Of a stretch of DNA of 64,000 bases, positions 23,963-35,220 are shown piece after piece. A program made the position numbers and the translations under genes. A model generated the notes under the pieces. It made no database searches. It saw only the letters and a program-made list of their open reading frames with translations, and had not been told where the DNA came from. The stretch comes from Rhypophila decipiens (lineage: Eukaryota; Ascomycota; Sordariomycetes; Sordariales; Naviculisporaceae). The first letter of the stretch is position 1, and every line of letters starts with the position of its first letter. The stretch covers positions 1 to 64,000 of the forward strand of contig MU858153.1 in assembly GCA_033297075.1 (NCBI GenBank), written 5' to 3'.

Positions 23963-25156
23963 CTCCAGGATGAACTCGTGGCTGCCATGTCTGACCCTGA
24001 TGATTCCTAGTTTTGAATCGTTATGAGAGATGGAGGCGTGTGTGTGTTGTATTTATTGTACAAGAATAAAAAGTCATGGCAAGGAGGAGCTATTGGGGAA
24101 CAAAGGCGATTTGCGACCTTTATCGATGGCTCAAACTTGGCTTTAATTCTGCTGGTGAACTATGCGCCCCTTTTTTGAAATGCCAGCTTTTCCCGCCACC
24201 CTCTTTTGATGGGGGGTCCTCATCCATACTTGAATCGTATTTTTAACAACTTGATAGCGTAGTTAATTGACAAAGCCAACTGGCGCAGCGACTACCACGA
24301 TCTTGACCCTTCATCATCACTTCATGGCTCATGTGAAGGGTGGCGGGTCGATGGTTATGCTGCAACAAGCTTGGTCTCTCAGGTAGGTAGCAAACTGCTT
24401 CGACAAGAGACCTTTCGCCCTTGACTTTGTGTGGCTATTTGCTTGTTTGATTGGTTTCTTAGTTTATATGAAGCTAATGTTTGCCCGCTTGCCTATTCTA
24501 CAAATACCTAGACGTAGACACCAGGCATTCGTCATCATAAATGCCTCTGGGCACAAAAGTTCCTCGAAAGCTCAAAGCTCCACACACTTGCTGTAGCATT
24601 GATCAGCTTGCTGAAGATGAATTCTATGATTGTGACTCTTTCTGCTGCTAGCGTGGTCCATCGACCGCCCCCCACCCGGAATCGATCCGCAGCCAGACAT
24701 TGATACCAGAGCCTAAATATCCTCAAAACGATTGAATAATGCTGAGAACCCGGATGCTTCATCACTGAGTAGGCAAGGAAGGGGCGTAGATAGCCAGCTA
24801 ATGGTATATAATTCAAGTTCCGTTCCGCTTGAAAATCTAAAATGCCTTCCAACACAGCTAATCTTTGACTAGATGTTTCATGCTCCCCCTCTCAATGACC
24901 TATCATCCTCCTCATATTTTTAATTGTTATGAAATTGCAAAGAATCCGTATCTGGCCATCCTACTAGCCCAGCGGCTGAACCCAGTAGCTGGCTGGCCGT
25001 TATGAAATCAAAATGATGATGAGAAATCAGCCGCCACCATTTTAGGTCCATATGGCATGACTGACCAGACCATCGCCCCAGCAGCCCAAAAAAATAATTT
25101 AAATCTAGCTCCCCCCCACCCGTCCATCATACCAATGAACTCTTCCTAGAAAATCA
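23963..25156. other. Convergent 3' flanks of NST1 and membrane-protein gene
   Basis: This is about 1.2 kb without a gene. A possible NST1 polyadenylation signal (AATAAA, ~24065) is present. The rest is moderately AT-rich with no repeat noted. Confidence 0.45.
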
Positions 25157-26185
25157 TCACCTCAACGCAGGATGCTCATCACCATCAGCAAACGGATTCC
25201 GTCCCCCATCCTGCACCGAATTCGCACCTCCATACCCATAATCCTGCTGCGGAGCCCCGGCACCACCACCACCATACTGCTGCGGAAGAGGCGGCAAAGC
25301 ATGCTGACTATGCTGGTCGGCCATAAGCGGCTGTCCAACACCCCCATCATCCCCACCGACATCCCTCATAACAGCAGCAGAAGGCTTCTTGGCCGCCAGC
25401 AGCGCATTATTCTTTGCCTCCTTGGCAATAGCCGCGGCTTCGGCCTGGCGCTCCAGACGCTTCTGCTCGCGCCTCTCACGACAGCACATGAAGCATACTC
25501 CGAAAATAGCAGCTGCCACGACGACTGCGAAAAAGATGGCAATGATTGTGCCGGCTGTTCCGAGGCCGGATTCCTTGTACATGCATGAGACGACTCCTTG
25601 GGCGTCTGGGCGGCAGATTAGGCCATCTACGCAGACGGGCGAGGGTTGGGTAGTCGGGACACAGCCCTTGCGTAGGGTCTTGCCTGCGTCTGGGCCGGTG
25701 GATTGGACTGGGCACGAGGTGAAAGGGACCTCGGTGTCGGTGTAGCAGACTGCGGGGGAGCCGGTTCTTTTGTCGTCGGCAGGCGGAGGGGGAGGGGTGG
25801 TGGTGGGTGCTTGGCGCGCTGCATAGGTTATACCTCCTGCCGCTGGGTCACGGGGGATAGCGATGGCGGCGGCGTGCCGCCGGAGGTCGGCTGCGGCGGG
25901 GGGTGATTGGCATCGTTTTAGGGCCCAGAAGGCTTCGACTGGTGCTTCGGTTGTCGAGCAGCCGGCGTTGAGGAAGCATTCTTCTAGGTCGGGGACGAGG
26001 GAGTCGCCTGTGATGGTGGATGGGATTTGGGACATGCAGTAGGCGATTGAGCCGTCGTCGCCGCAGGATGCTGCGCTCGCGAGCTCACGGCCTCGGGTGT
26101 GCAAGCATTCGAGGTTGTTTGCGAGGGAGGCGGCGGTTGTGAGGCCTGCGGCGGCCAGAATGGCTAGTGTTGTTGGCCGATGCAT
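25157..26185 (-). CDS. Single-pass membrane protein with Cys-rich ectodomain
   Basis: This is a single-exon gene for 342 residues. The start at 26185 is preferred because it opens a signal peptide (RPTTLAILAAAGLTTAASLA); the frame continues 70 codons upstream without features of a protein. The ectodomain has six spaced cysteines between 27 and 92 (ECL, SCG, YCM, ECF, GCS, RCQ), then a Pro/Thr linker (TTTPPPPPADD), then a second Cys group (147-201). A transmembrane helix follows at about 208-235 (TIIAIFFAVVVAAAIFGVC), then a CC pair and a basic stop-transfer region. The cytoplasmic tail is Ala/Gln/Gly/Pro-rich. The layout resembles a cell-surface sensor or adhesin, but the Cys spacing is not that of a CFEM domain and I do not recognise the family. 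Confidence 0.8.
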   Translation of the reverse strand: MHRPTTLAILAAAGLTTAASLANNLECLHTRGRELASAASCGDDGSIAYCMSQIPSTITGDSLVPDLEECFLNAGCSTTEAPVEAFWALKRCQSPPAAADLRRHAAAIAIPRDPAAGGITYAARQAPTTTPPPPPADDKRTGSPAVCYTDTEVPFTSCPVQSTGPDAGKTLRKGCVPTTQPSPVCVDGLICRPDAQGVVSCMYKESGLGTAGTIIAIFFAVVVAAAIFGVCFMCCRERREQKRLERQAEAAAIAKEAKNNALLAAKKPSAAVMRDVGGDDGGVGQPLMADQHSQHALPPLPQQYGGGGAGAPQQDYGYGGANSVQDGGRNPFADGDEHPALR

Positions 26186-27654
26186 TTTGAGAGGCGGTCG
26201 GTCAGTTTTTGTCTTGAGGCTCGTATTTTTCTTTGTTGGGCCCTGTTCACCCTCCACAGATCGGCAGGCACAAGTCGGGATGTTGTCGTTGCGTCTGCTT
26301 TGCCCTTCGTGTTCGATTGGTCGGGGGATGGTCGTTCGTGTTTCCAAAGGGCGACGATCAGATGTCGTCAAGTTTTTCGTTATGTTATGGTCCACTTCAG
26401 TGCAGTAGTGGTACCCCTTCGAGAAACTGCACGCTGCCCGCGAGGTTGATTAGGAAGTCGACGACTATATCAGGACCGACGAAAAAAGGGGGAACGGAAG
26501 GAGAAAAAGGACGTGTTGGGACTGAAGTGCAGAAAGTTCGGCGCCTGGGAAGCCTCCCTTTCGAGAACACCCCCCGGACGGGTTCCAGCCTCACTTTCAC
26601 TTTGCCAGACCAGGACTTGACTGCGACGTGACAGGGGTCCCCATGGTTCGAATTTGCTGGGAGCGCCAAATGCACTGCCGCACTTTTTCGTTCAAGCTCG
26701 TGCAGCCATGCATCTTCCCTTCATGCAGCTTCCCTTGATGCAAACATGCAATTGGTCAAAGAAGATTGAAGCTTATCCGCAATTGGTATTCAGGTGTCCA
26801 CTTGAACATCGTCTGTCCAATCAGACTCGCATGTGGCTTCGTCTGGACCCTTGGTCTTGGCGGTCGGGATCAACCCCCCTGCCTGAGCCGGACCGGACTT
26901 TGGTGCCCGGCCACGATGTCAACGTTCAGCTGGCTGGCCGTTAACCATTGAAATCAACGGTACGGATATCTGCAAATGGCTTCAACTGATTTGCGATATG
27001 CTAAAGATCTTCTCTATAAATGATAAGATTCGCACGAGTATGAGCATCAGACGGTTGCGGCAACTCATATTCATCTCATCCCTTTGTGCGACAGGGAAGC
27101 AGAAAAGGGGTAAGCCACCGCCTCCGTTTTGCAGCTTGATTTTAGTGGAGACGTCCAATTGCTCGCACTCTTGTCAGGAATTGGATTGGTGGCTGAGCAT
27201 CGAGACCACTGCTGAGCTTCGTAAGACCGTCTAAAATCCGCTGCCAGCTGAATTTCACGGCGGCAGTGTCTATTCAGAATGTTTCTCTAAGCCTTCATAC
27301 TAGTCAGGAGCTCCCGTCATTGGTGATGAGGCGAGATGCAGTGCTGAGCGGATCGTGAAGACCGAGGGTTCGGGTTACATGTCAGGAGCTAGACCGGTCG
27401 CATATTGCAGAATAAAAGAAGAGAAACTCAAACTCGCTCGACATCATTAGGCATGAGGATGGGAAGTCGATGTCACTGCAACTGGTCACTACCCTTGGGC
27501 AGTCCAAATTACGTATAAAGAACGAGTGAGCAAACGAGAAATAAAGCTGCTTTCTATTGTATATACAAAAAGGGCAAAGTATCTATACTAACCGGCCTGC
27601 CTGTACTTTTGATAATGCAATCCATCCCATCGATAACCTATACAATCAAGTGGT
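26186..27654. other. Intergenic region between membrane protein and acyltransferase
   Basis: The left part should hold the promoter of the minus-strand membrane-protein gene, and the right end the 3' UTR of the minus-strand acyltransferase gene. No gene, repeat or RNA was recognised. Confidence 0.45.
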
Positions 27655-30479
27655 CTACAAGTGTGCCCGATTCTCCAGCGTCCTCCGCCTCTTCTTCTCC
27701 TTGACGTTCCGCTTCAGCGCCAATTCGTCCTCCCGACTCAACCTCGCAGAGACACTCCCACCCTTCTTAGCACCTTCCTGGTCCGCCTTCACGGCCTCTT
27801 CAAACAGTTTCCTCCCCAGTTCATCTGTGAGCATCACAACCCGTGTACTGACCGTAGCTCCATCGCGTCTGTTCTTGCCTTCTCTGCGGCTCGACGCAAT
27901 CTTCTCTGTAAAGTCCCAGAGCCTCCCCGAGGCAATCAGGTTGCCTGTATTTGGGTCTCTCCTAGGCCTCCATTCTGGGGCGACGCGCAATCGGGGCGGG
28001 ATCTTGGTGTCCTTTGACTTGACAACCTGAATGATGCCCTCTTCCTCGAATCGATTGTACGAGTTTTTGAGAGTCTCTTTGTTGACGGCCTCAAAATAAG
28101 ATAGATCGCCTTGGTGATAGAGAGTTTTTCCGAGCTGTCGCCGAGTTAGCGTCAACACTGATTATAAGCACAATGGAACTCTCGGTTGGAGTAACTCACC
28201 AACTGCGCACTCTCATGGGCCCTAGCAACCCGGATCCAAATATCATCCGCATCCTTACTATCCTGTCCTACCGGGGGAACCAATCCCATCAACGAAACCG
28301 CAGCGAGCCAACTAGCCTCGATAAATGGCCAAATCAAGAAGCAATAGAAATCGTAGTTCTCTCTCCCGGCTGCCCGTTCCGCATCTGAGAGTCCTACCTT
28401 GGTGATTTCTCCTGTCTGCTCATCCCTTTCGAGATGAATGACATTGTCCGCCTCAAGGCCTAACAGGGTCTTTTCCAAGTTGACGAGCAACCCCTCACCC
28501 GAGTAAATAAATTCCCCGCGGAACAAGGAAGACAAGAACAACACCTGGTCGTGTAGGTCCTTGTAGGGTATGTCCTGGATCGAAGGCCCACCACCACGCT
28601 TGACCCGGGTATACAAGGCAGCCGCCACCAAGGCCTCCGAAATGAACAGATGAATAGTCATGTTTCGGTAGAACGACAGCTGGAATCTGTCCACGGCATA
28701 GTAGGTAGGTTCGGCCAGGCCAGCCACCACACCCACCAGGTCCTTGCCCAAGACATCCAACCCGCGCTCAATCACGTCCGAGAGAGGGGCGTTACCAAAG
28801 TGGGCCACTCGGCCACCCTTGGCCCGGACCCGGTCCGTAAGCCATTCCACTCGGCGAATCAACTCGGTCCTGCCAACTCCACGACCGCGCAGAGTGAGAA
28901 GGACCGTTCCGATCAAGGCAGTCGGCATGACCACCGAAACATCATTAATATCGGCCAGAACTTTATATCCGAGAGTGCGAAGCAGCTTCTGACGGACGAC
29001 TGCGTTCTGCGTGTCCTTCCAGTTGATGTTTATACTGGAAGGCACCTTGGAAAGCCGCTTGATCTGTTCGTCCACAAAGCCTCTCAAACTCCAGGGCTCG
29101 TGGAATCTCACATCGACACGACCCAAACGAAGTGACAGCACGCTTGATCCTCCCGACAAGAAATCTGCCAAGTTTTCCTTCTTCTTCGGCACGCCCAGAA
29201 GCTCAGTGACGTAACCCTCTGTCTCGACGACCTTGTCGTATTGCGTGCTCACGGGACAAATGACCGCATCCTCGACCCGGCCCGAGAGGAGACTATCCAA
29301 CACAAAGCTCAGGATACCGAATTTAGGCGGGAGAAGCTTGCCCGTTCGTGAACGACCGCCCTCGATGAAACACTCCAGGTTGTAGCCTCCTTGGAGCAAA
29401 ACATCGATGTAGGCCTGCACCAGTGTCGTGTAGAGCTGATCGTCGCCAAAGGATCTCCGGATATACATGGCTCCCGCGTGCTGCAAGAAACTTCCCACAA
29501 CAGGGAAATTCAGGTTATCGCCTGCAACAACAATAGGTAGCGCCAATCCAAGGCGGTAACAGAGGAGCTGTAATGAGACATAGTCAACGTGCGACCGATG
29601 GCAGGGCAAGAAGATAATGCTCTGCTTCTTCCTAGCCGCCTCTTCAGCCACCCTGCGTAGCCTCAGTACTTCTTCGCTCGACACGTGAATTCCTTGGTGG
29701 TACGCCCGCAACAATAACTGTGTGACCACGTAATATGCCCCCCTGATGAACGCCTTGCTCTCAAATTTGCAAATCATGTTGTCCGTCATATTCTCTGCCA
29801 CGTCCTGCAATGACTGCACCAAGACTCCCCGGCGCTGGGCACGCTTCATCAAGAAATCTTTATCGTCCTTGTTGAGGAGCCCCTCCTTGATTTCAACCTC
29901 GACTCGCATGTCGGCCAGCTGAGAAATCTTGGCCTGGAGGAGACTAGCCGACATGACTTGAGTCTTGATGTGCTCTGAAAAGCCAGAGTAGAAGATTGGT
30001 TGGCCGATGACATCGTCGTAGGCGCGCCAGCCAGTGCCGGACACATAGAGGGACACTTCGCGGAGAAACCTGGACCAGGTCGGGTCAGCCGAGTAAACGA
30101 AGGATATCGCCGAAGGGCTGGTCTCTGGCGGCAGCATTATGCAGAAATGTGCTCTTGATGATATAAATTGGTATAGGGAGAGGTATCATGGCTCCGGAGC
30201 TCAGGTCGGTAACACGCAGGATGTAGTACTTTGAAAATTGGGGAGCTGGACAAAGGAGGTACCAAGAAGCTCGACAATTGTAGTGTAGGCAAGTTGGTGG
30301 ACTTACTGCAACGGCTCGGACCGGAAACGGGCCATATTCTTCATCAAAGCCTCCTCTTTGCCCTCTTTTGTCGCTTGCGCATTCTCGATGTATCCGCTGG
30401 GTTGAAGCGTAATCTCGTCGCCCAAGATGCGCAAGTCCGGAGCCGACTGCCGCGACGAATCTTCCTGGTCGTCCGCCAT
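27655..30479 (-). CDS. PlsB-family glycerol-3-phosphate/DHAP acyltransferase
   Basis: Three exons, 30479-30307, 30069-28200 and 28134-27655, give 840 residues. Intron 1 (237 bp) joins EPL-Q to FLREVSLYVSGTGWRAYDD. Intron 2 (65 bp, branch GCTAAC) joins HESAQL to LGKTLYHQGDLSYFE. The acyltransferase motifs are in order: CHRSHVDY (about 213, catalytic His and Asp), GAMYIRRSFGDD, FIEGGRSRTGK (about 291) and a later Pro-containing motif. This is the PlsB/GPAM/GNPAT type, not the Sct1/Gpt2 type that dominates yeast glycerolipid synthesis. It should acylate the sn-1 position of glycerol-3-phosphate or dihydroxyacetone phosphate. The C-terminus is Ala-His-Leu, which fits the peroxisomal PTS1 consensus, as in GNPAT. 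The substrate preference cannot be read from the sequence. Confidence 0.88.
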
Positions 30480-31554
30480 GGTCTTCTCTTTCGATCGCTT
30501 GTTTTCTCTCTGGATGGAAGTCGTTCTGTGTTGATGAAGCGCGGGGATGGTAGTCGAAGGTCGGATTACGGTAATCCGTCGCCTCGTTCCGCAATTCGCT
30601 GTTCTTTATTTCGATGCTTGATAAAGAAATGCCGTTATCGCGTTGTCGAAAATCCGCAATAAAGTCGGACAGTGATTGAGTTGGGGATGAAGAAGCTCCT
30701 CGTCATTTTTGGAGAAAGCTAGAGGTCTTTAGCGTTGGTGTTAGGTCTAGATTTCCAAACACGCCAGGGACGAAGAAGACGGGCCATCGAGGTTGCATGC
30801 CGGACAGCGACATTACACGGTACAGGACAAGTCCCGCCGATGCTTTCCGATACAAATGGAATGACATAATTGGAGGGTACGCAAGCCACTAATTGGCCCC
30901 ATGGGGATAGTGGGGGACGAAGCCGAGGTTAGCAAGGCACTCCTTGCATTGTGCATTTCCTGGGCGCCACGACACATGCTCCGTTGGTCATTTGGTACTC
31001 CGTGCTCCGTACTGCACATGATGTGGCAGCACGTTTAATCGGACCTCTTTCGGGTTGTGTCCTACTGTGAGATTATCTTCCTTGATTAACTCCGGACGCA
31101 TTATGAGCTTGCATGTGATTCAATAAAGCAAGTAAAGGTAAGGCTGAGAGGTTAGTTGGAACCTCAGTAGCGAGGTTCAAATGAGTTATGGGTGTAACTG
31201 GCCTAGAGACAACATCCTACCTGGCTCTGGCCAGTGGAACAGGACGGATTGGTATGTATCACTTTCAAGACTGATAGATCAATATGGTATGAACATATTT
31301 ACGGATATGCCTTCTTCATATCATGATTTGCAATGTCGTTCATGTATACCTCGGGCCGGTCTTGTCTTTCCCGGAGATTTGTGGGACCATCCGGGCCGGT
31401 AATGGCAATGCCAAGCCGCGATAGTGGGGCCGAACAACACTTGCCAACTTTCAAGCCCCAATCAATGAGCTGCAAGTTCTCAGCTCTTGAAAGTCTGATC
31501 CTGGCATTCAACTTCTTTCACAACTCACAATTCCAATCAACGACCAACGTCACC
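30480..31554. other. Divergent promoter region, acyltransferase and POP4
   Basis: About 1.1 kb separates two divergent starts. No convincing ORF or repeat was found. Confidence 0.45.
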
Positions 31555-32340
31555 ATGAATTCCAAGAAAAATGAGCAGCCGTTCGCGGCAGTAATCCTAT
31601 CAAAAGCGCACGACAAGAAAGAAGCGAATCAAATATTTACCGACAAAGTGCAGCTCCGACCTCTCTTCCTGACGCCCACCTCCCCTCCACCGTCCGATGC
31701 GCGCGAAGTTCGACGCCGGCGAGCGCAACAAAAGAAACAAGCAGCCCGGAAAAGGCTCAAACCCAAACCGCTCTCCTCCTCACAGCGACGAGAACTAGGA
31801 CTCTACGATGTGCCGCGCGAAGGCCAAAAATATGCCCTCTTCGAGCCCTTGCACAATCTCTGGTTAGGCTACATCCGCGAGATCCTCGGAAATGAAATAT
31901 ACACGGGCGGCGAGGGAGCAGCGTCGAAACTTTGCAGCGCCGATTTCCATGGGGCCGAGGTCGAGGTCGTCCGCAGCGGGTGTGTGAGCCGCGTAGGGAT
32001 CATGGGAATTGTGATCAAGGACTCCAAATTCGCATTCGAGATCATTACGAAGAAGAATGTGTTGAAGCTTGTCCCCAAGGAGGGCACCGTCTTTCGGTTC
32101 CGGGTCCCGGTGCAGAATCAACAACAAACAGAGACAACGAAGGCAGAAGGTAACACGGGATCAGGGCAGCAGACAGACGAGAAGATGGAGGGCTTAGAAA
32201 CGACTGCTACTACGACCACGGCGCCACCTGACAAGCCCCCGCCAAGTATGGTGTTCGAGATCCATGGCGAACAGTTTCGGTTCCGACCAACCGATCGCGC
32301 AACAAGGAAATTCAGGGCGCATTTCTCAAAACGGCTATGA
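31555..32340 (+). CDS. POP4: RNase P/MRP subunit Pop4 (Rpp29)
   Basis: This is a single-exon gene for 261 residues. The start at 31555 (CACCATGAAT) has a good context, and the upstream frame looks like leader. A basic segment (REVRRRRAQQKKQAARKRLK) at about 45-65 precedes the Sm-like Rpp29 domain. That domain reads LWLGYIREILG, LCSADFHGAEVEVVRSGC, VGIMGIVIKDSKFAFEI and KLVPKEGTVFRFRV. After a Thr/Gln/Glu-rich insertion (about 185-225) it resumes with FEIHGEQFRFRPTDRATRKF. The protein binds the RNA of RNase P (tRNA 5' processing) and RNase MRP (rRNA processing) in the nucleus and nucleolus. The low-complexity insertion splits the final strand from the rest and is longer than in yeast or human. 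Confidence 0.9.
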   Translation: MNSKKNEQPFAAVILSKAHDKKEANQIFTDKVQLRPLFLTPTSPPPSDAREVRRRRAQQKKQAARKRLKPKPLSSSQRRELGLYDVPREGQKYALFEPLHNLWLGYIREILGNEIYTGGEGAASKLCSADFHGAEVEVVRSGCVSRVGIMGIVIKDSKFAFEIITKKNVLKLVPKEGTVFRFRVPVQNQQQTETTKAEGNTGSGQQTDEKMEGLETTATTTTAPPDKPPPSMVFEIHGEQFRFRPTDRATRKFRAHFSKRL

Positions 32341-33565
32341 TAGAGAGAGAGGGAGAACGGAAGCACCGATCATATACCCGTCCACAAGTACCCTGGTAAA
32401 TGCAGAGCGAAAAGGACTCGTTTTGTGAGTTCTGTATGCAGTACAGACCGCATCCCCAACCAGTCGGCTAATGGTGCGACAAGGTCCCGTGGGTTGAAAT
32501 GGTAGACGAAAACCTCCGCACCGTTTCGGGTTGACGGTACTTGCGCTGTGGGTTCGCACCAGGTATGCAAACTTGCCTTTCACATTAAAAATCTGCCACG
32601 ACGTGGTAAGACAGAGTTTGCAGGATATCGACAGTAGCCACTTGCCCTTCGAGTTCATACATGTTTGCAAGTGCCGAGAGCCATGAAGATCGGATATTTC
32701 GGAGCTTAGACGGGATGTGCGATGCGGTCTTGGCATAAATGTCATTCCCCCAAACGTTTCACGATTGGGCCAGGCCGCATTTCCCCATGACTTCTCGAAT
32801 CCGCGTAACGACTGCGGCTCTTTTCACATCATAAACTTGTCATCCAATGTCGTTTTGTGGCGCCTTTCTTATTCCCGGCCGCCGATCATGTGTCAAAAGT
32901 CCCTGGGTCAACGACTGCATGCCAAGCATCTCATACCTGGGGCGTTTCGCAACGACGTCGGATATATTTGCCATTGGCATCGCAGAGAGAAAACCTGATC
33001 ACTAGCCCAAGTCTTGATGTGGTCAGAGCGCTCTTCTTTCGTTTATACTTGCAATTAATTCCAAAAAGCCATGGCACGGGGAAGGACCTCGTAGGCGGAA
33101 TCGGCTCAGGGGTATTTCGGCCAGGGGGTGTTGAGAATGAGTTCGCGACCATTTAGACCTGTCAACGGCAGGCTGAGTATGGGCTAGATACGTAGAGGCA
33201 AATGGTTTGGTGGCTCAAATTACGAGCAGCTTGCCGAGGAGGAGGGAGGGCAAGCAATACAAACAACAAAACTCACCACCTCCCGTTCCTCTTCTTGTCT
33301 GGTCTCCTATGATCTTCATTGTCCTTCTTGGCAGCTAACTCGTCGTCCTGCTTTCTTTTCCCATCAGTGCCGGTCACTCGTTTCTTGTTCTCCCTTCGTC
33401 TTCACTTCCTGTCTATACTTTTGCTGTAGTTTACTTCTGATTATTTTATCCTTTTTTTCGCCTCCTGTTGATATTATCGCCAACTATCTCTGGAAGATAC
33501 TGCCCTGATTCCGACACATAGCTGCTCTTCTCCAACCGATTCACGACGACCAGACAGCCAACAAG
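32341..33565. other. Intergenic region upstream of the secreted-protein gene
   Basis: The stretch contains the POP4 3' flank and a strongly pyrimidine-rich stretch (33280-33560) typical of a fungal core promoter and leader. No gene was recognised. Confidence 0.45.
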
Positions 33566-34214
33566 ATGATCAAGCTTGCATCATCGGCCATAGCGGCGTT
33601 CCTCCTCATGGGGACCACCGTCTCAGCCCACGGCAACATCACCTCTCCTCCGGCTCGCCTCCCCGGTCCAGCAATGGCTCAAGCATGCGGCCAACAAGCC
33701 GTCAACAAGGTCCTCCAAGACGGGACCATTCCCCTAGAGAATCTCCTACCCGCCAGTGAATCCTGTATGTTTGCGCACCTACCATACCCAACCATATTAC
33801 TAACCCATGTTTCCCACCAAAAAAGGCAACCTCTTCCTCTGCCGCGGCGCCCTCTTCGCCGACAACCCAACCCAACTCCAACAGTTCTCCTTGGGGCAAA
33901 CGATCAACTTCACAGCCATCTTGCCCATCCCGCACGAAGGCCCGGCCAACGTGAGCATTGTCAACACCGCCACCAACAGCATGATTGGCCTGCCTCTGCT
34001 GGTATTTGACTCGTACGCCGATGAGAATCTGGCCGTCTTGCCGGCGAATAACACGGCCTTTAGCGTTACGCTGCCCGAGGTGGGGGAGTCGCGGGAGCTG
34101 GAGGATGCGTGCTCGGGTGAGGAGAATGCGGGCAATTGTGTGTTGCAGTGGTTTTGGTTTGGGACACAGGCGGGGCAGACGTATGAGAGTTGCGTTGATT
34201 TTGTGCTTGTTTGA
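33566..34214 (+). CDS. Secreted protein with mature N-terminal His, LPMO-like
   Basis: Two exons, 33566-33764 and 33826-34214, encode 195 residues. The 61-bp intron has GTATGT, TACTAAC and AAG. Splicing gives ASESCNLFLCRGALFADN. The signal peptide (1-21) ends ...TTVSA, so cleavage would expose His-22 in HGNITSPPARLPGPA. A mature N-terminal His is the hallmark of the copper histidine brace in lytic polysaccharide monooxygenases and related copper proteins. A second His lies in IPHEGPANVSIV, and a conserved-looking tail reads VLQWFWFGTQAGQTYESCVD. Cysteines are paired in number. Homologues I remember are small secreted fungal proteins with a chitin-binding or LPMO-like label, so oxidative attack on polysaccharide or copper binding is possible. 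It could equally be an inactive relative. Confidence 0.75.
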
Positions 34215-34401
34215 GTAAGGTATGGCTTGAACGGGCTGGTTTGTGATGATGGTTTGAAATTGGGTGAGGGTCAGGGCAGGCAAACGACCAGGAGATCTTT
34301 TCAGACGACAGGACGCACGCCCAGTGGAAGATGGGATTCCACACATACCTACCCGACCAGCAGAGCGAGGTATATCAAAGGCTTTAATGATCCCAAATTT
34401 C

Positions 34402-34543
34402 AACACCAGCGCCAGGCTCACTTGGCGCAATTGGTAAACGTCTCACTCTCTCGCTCTGAATTCACCTGATAGTGACCTCGAGTCTTTCAGTAGTCTTCGA
34501 CAGGGTGTGAGTTCGAATCATCATGGTGTCAAATACTTTTTTT
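34402..34543 (+). ncRNA. tRNA-like Pol III-type unit 1
   Basis: An A-box-like sequence (TGGCGCAATTGG, 34423-34434) and a B-box-like sequence (GTTCGAATC, 34511-34519) are followed by a run of seven T (34537-34543), a Pol III terminator. The A-to-B distance is 88 bp, about twice that of an intron-less tRNA. A canonical cloverleaf does not form: the D and T stems are imperfect. A copy lies 210 bp downstream. This may be a tRNA-derived SINE, a tRNA pseudogene pair, or an unrecognised small RNA. Confidence 0.5.
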
Positions 34544-34611
34544 ATAGTTATTATTTACCAACCTTATATTAAGAATCTGGTATATTAAGGGCTCAAATGC
34601 TCCTAGAATTT

Positions 34612-34754
34612 AACACCATCACCAAGCTAACTTGGCGCAAATTGGTAATCGTTTCACTCCTGTGCTGTAAATTAACTTGCTGACGACATCGAGCTGAACT
34701 TGCTTCTTTACTCGGGGCGTGAATTCGAATCATCATGTTGTTGTGTGTTTTTTT
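34612..34754 (+). ncRNA. tRNA-like Pol III-type unit 2
   Basis: This is the tandem partner of 34402-34543. The A-box-like TGGCGCAAATTGG is at 34633-34645, TTCGAATC at 34724-34731, and T runs start at 34748. Both units share AACACCA at the 5' side and TTCGAATCATCATG at the B box, while the middle has diverged. In unit 1 the bases CTCAC after the A box can pair with GTGAG before the B box. In unit 2 the same positions are TTCAC and GTGAA, a compensating change. Confidence 0.5.
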
Positions 34755-35220
34755 ATTTTTTTTATTTTTTTTTGTCTTTTTTTTGTCTTCCAAACACAAA
34801 TTAATAGTCCGAGGGACTGTGGATTTTGACTTTTAGTAGATAAAGGATGAATGATAAATAAGTATAAAGGGCATAGAAAATGCTGGGTCGGTAATTGTGG
34901 GGAACGAAACGGCAAGACCAAATAGTTGGACTTTAGAGAGCGAGGGCAGACAAGGTCGAATAGCATTGCTAGGCAACAAACAGGGAGGTGAGGAATTTGG
35001 ACAGAGACCGATGACCCTAGTTGTCACTGATGTCAATAACAATGTTGTATATCTACCGGCCCAAGTTATCAAAAATGTAGAGGCCGGATGCCCTTGCATC
35101 TCCCAGGTCTATTGTTGGTCCTGAATATATAACAAATGAAAGCCTCTATGCCAGATGACGTTGAAAACAATGGCTTTATCTTTCCTCCTCTATTCTTGCT
35201 TGTCCTTGCCCTTGTCCCCT
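34755..35220. other. 3' flank of pantoate ligase, AT-rich
   Basis: A long T-rich tract (34755-34795) follows Pol III-type unit 2. The rest is probably the 3' UTR of the minus-strand gene to the right. Nothing else was seen. Confidence 0.4.

Noticed and set aside
26186..26395. 70-codon upstream extension of the membrane-protein ORF
   Set aside because: It lacks features of a protein and would bury the clear signal peptide that starts at 26185.
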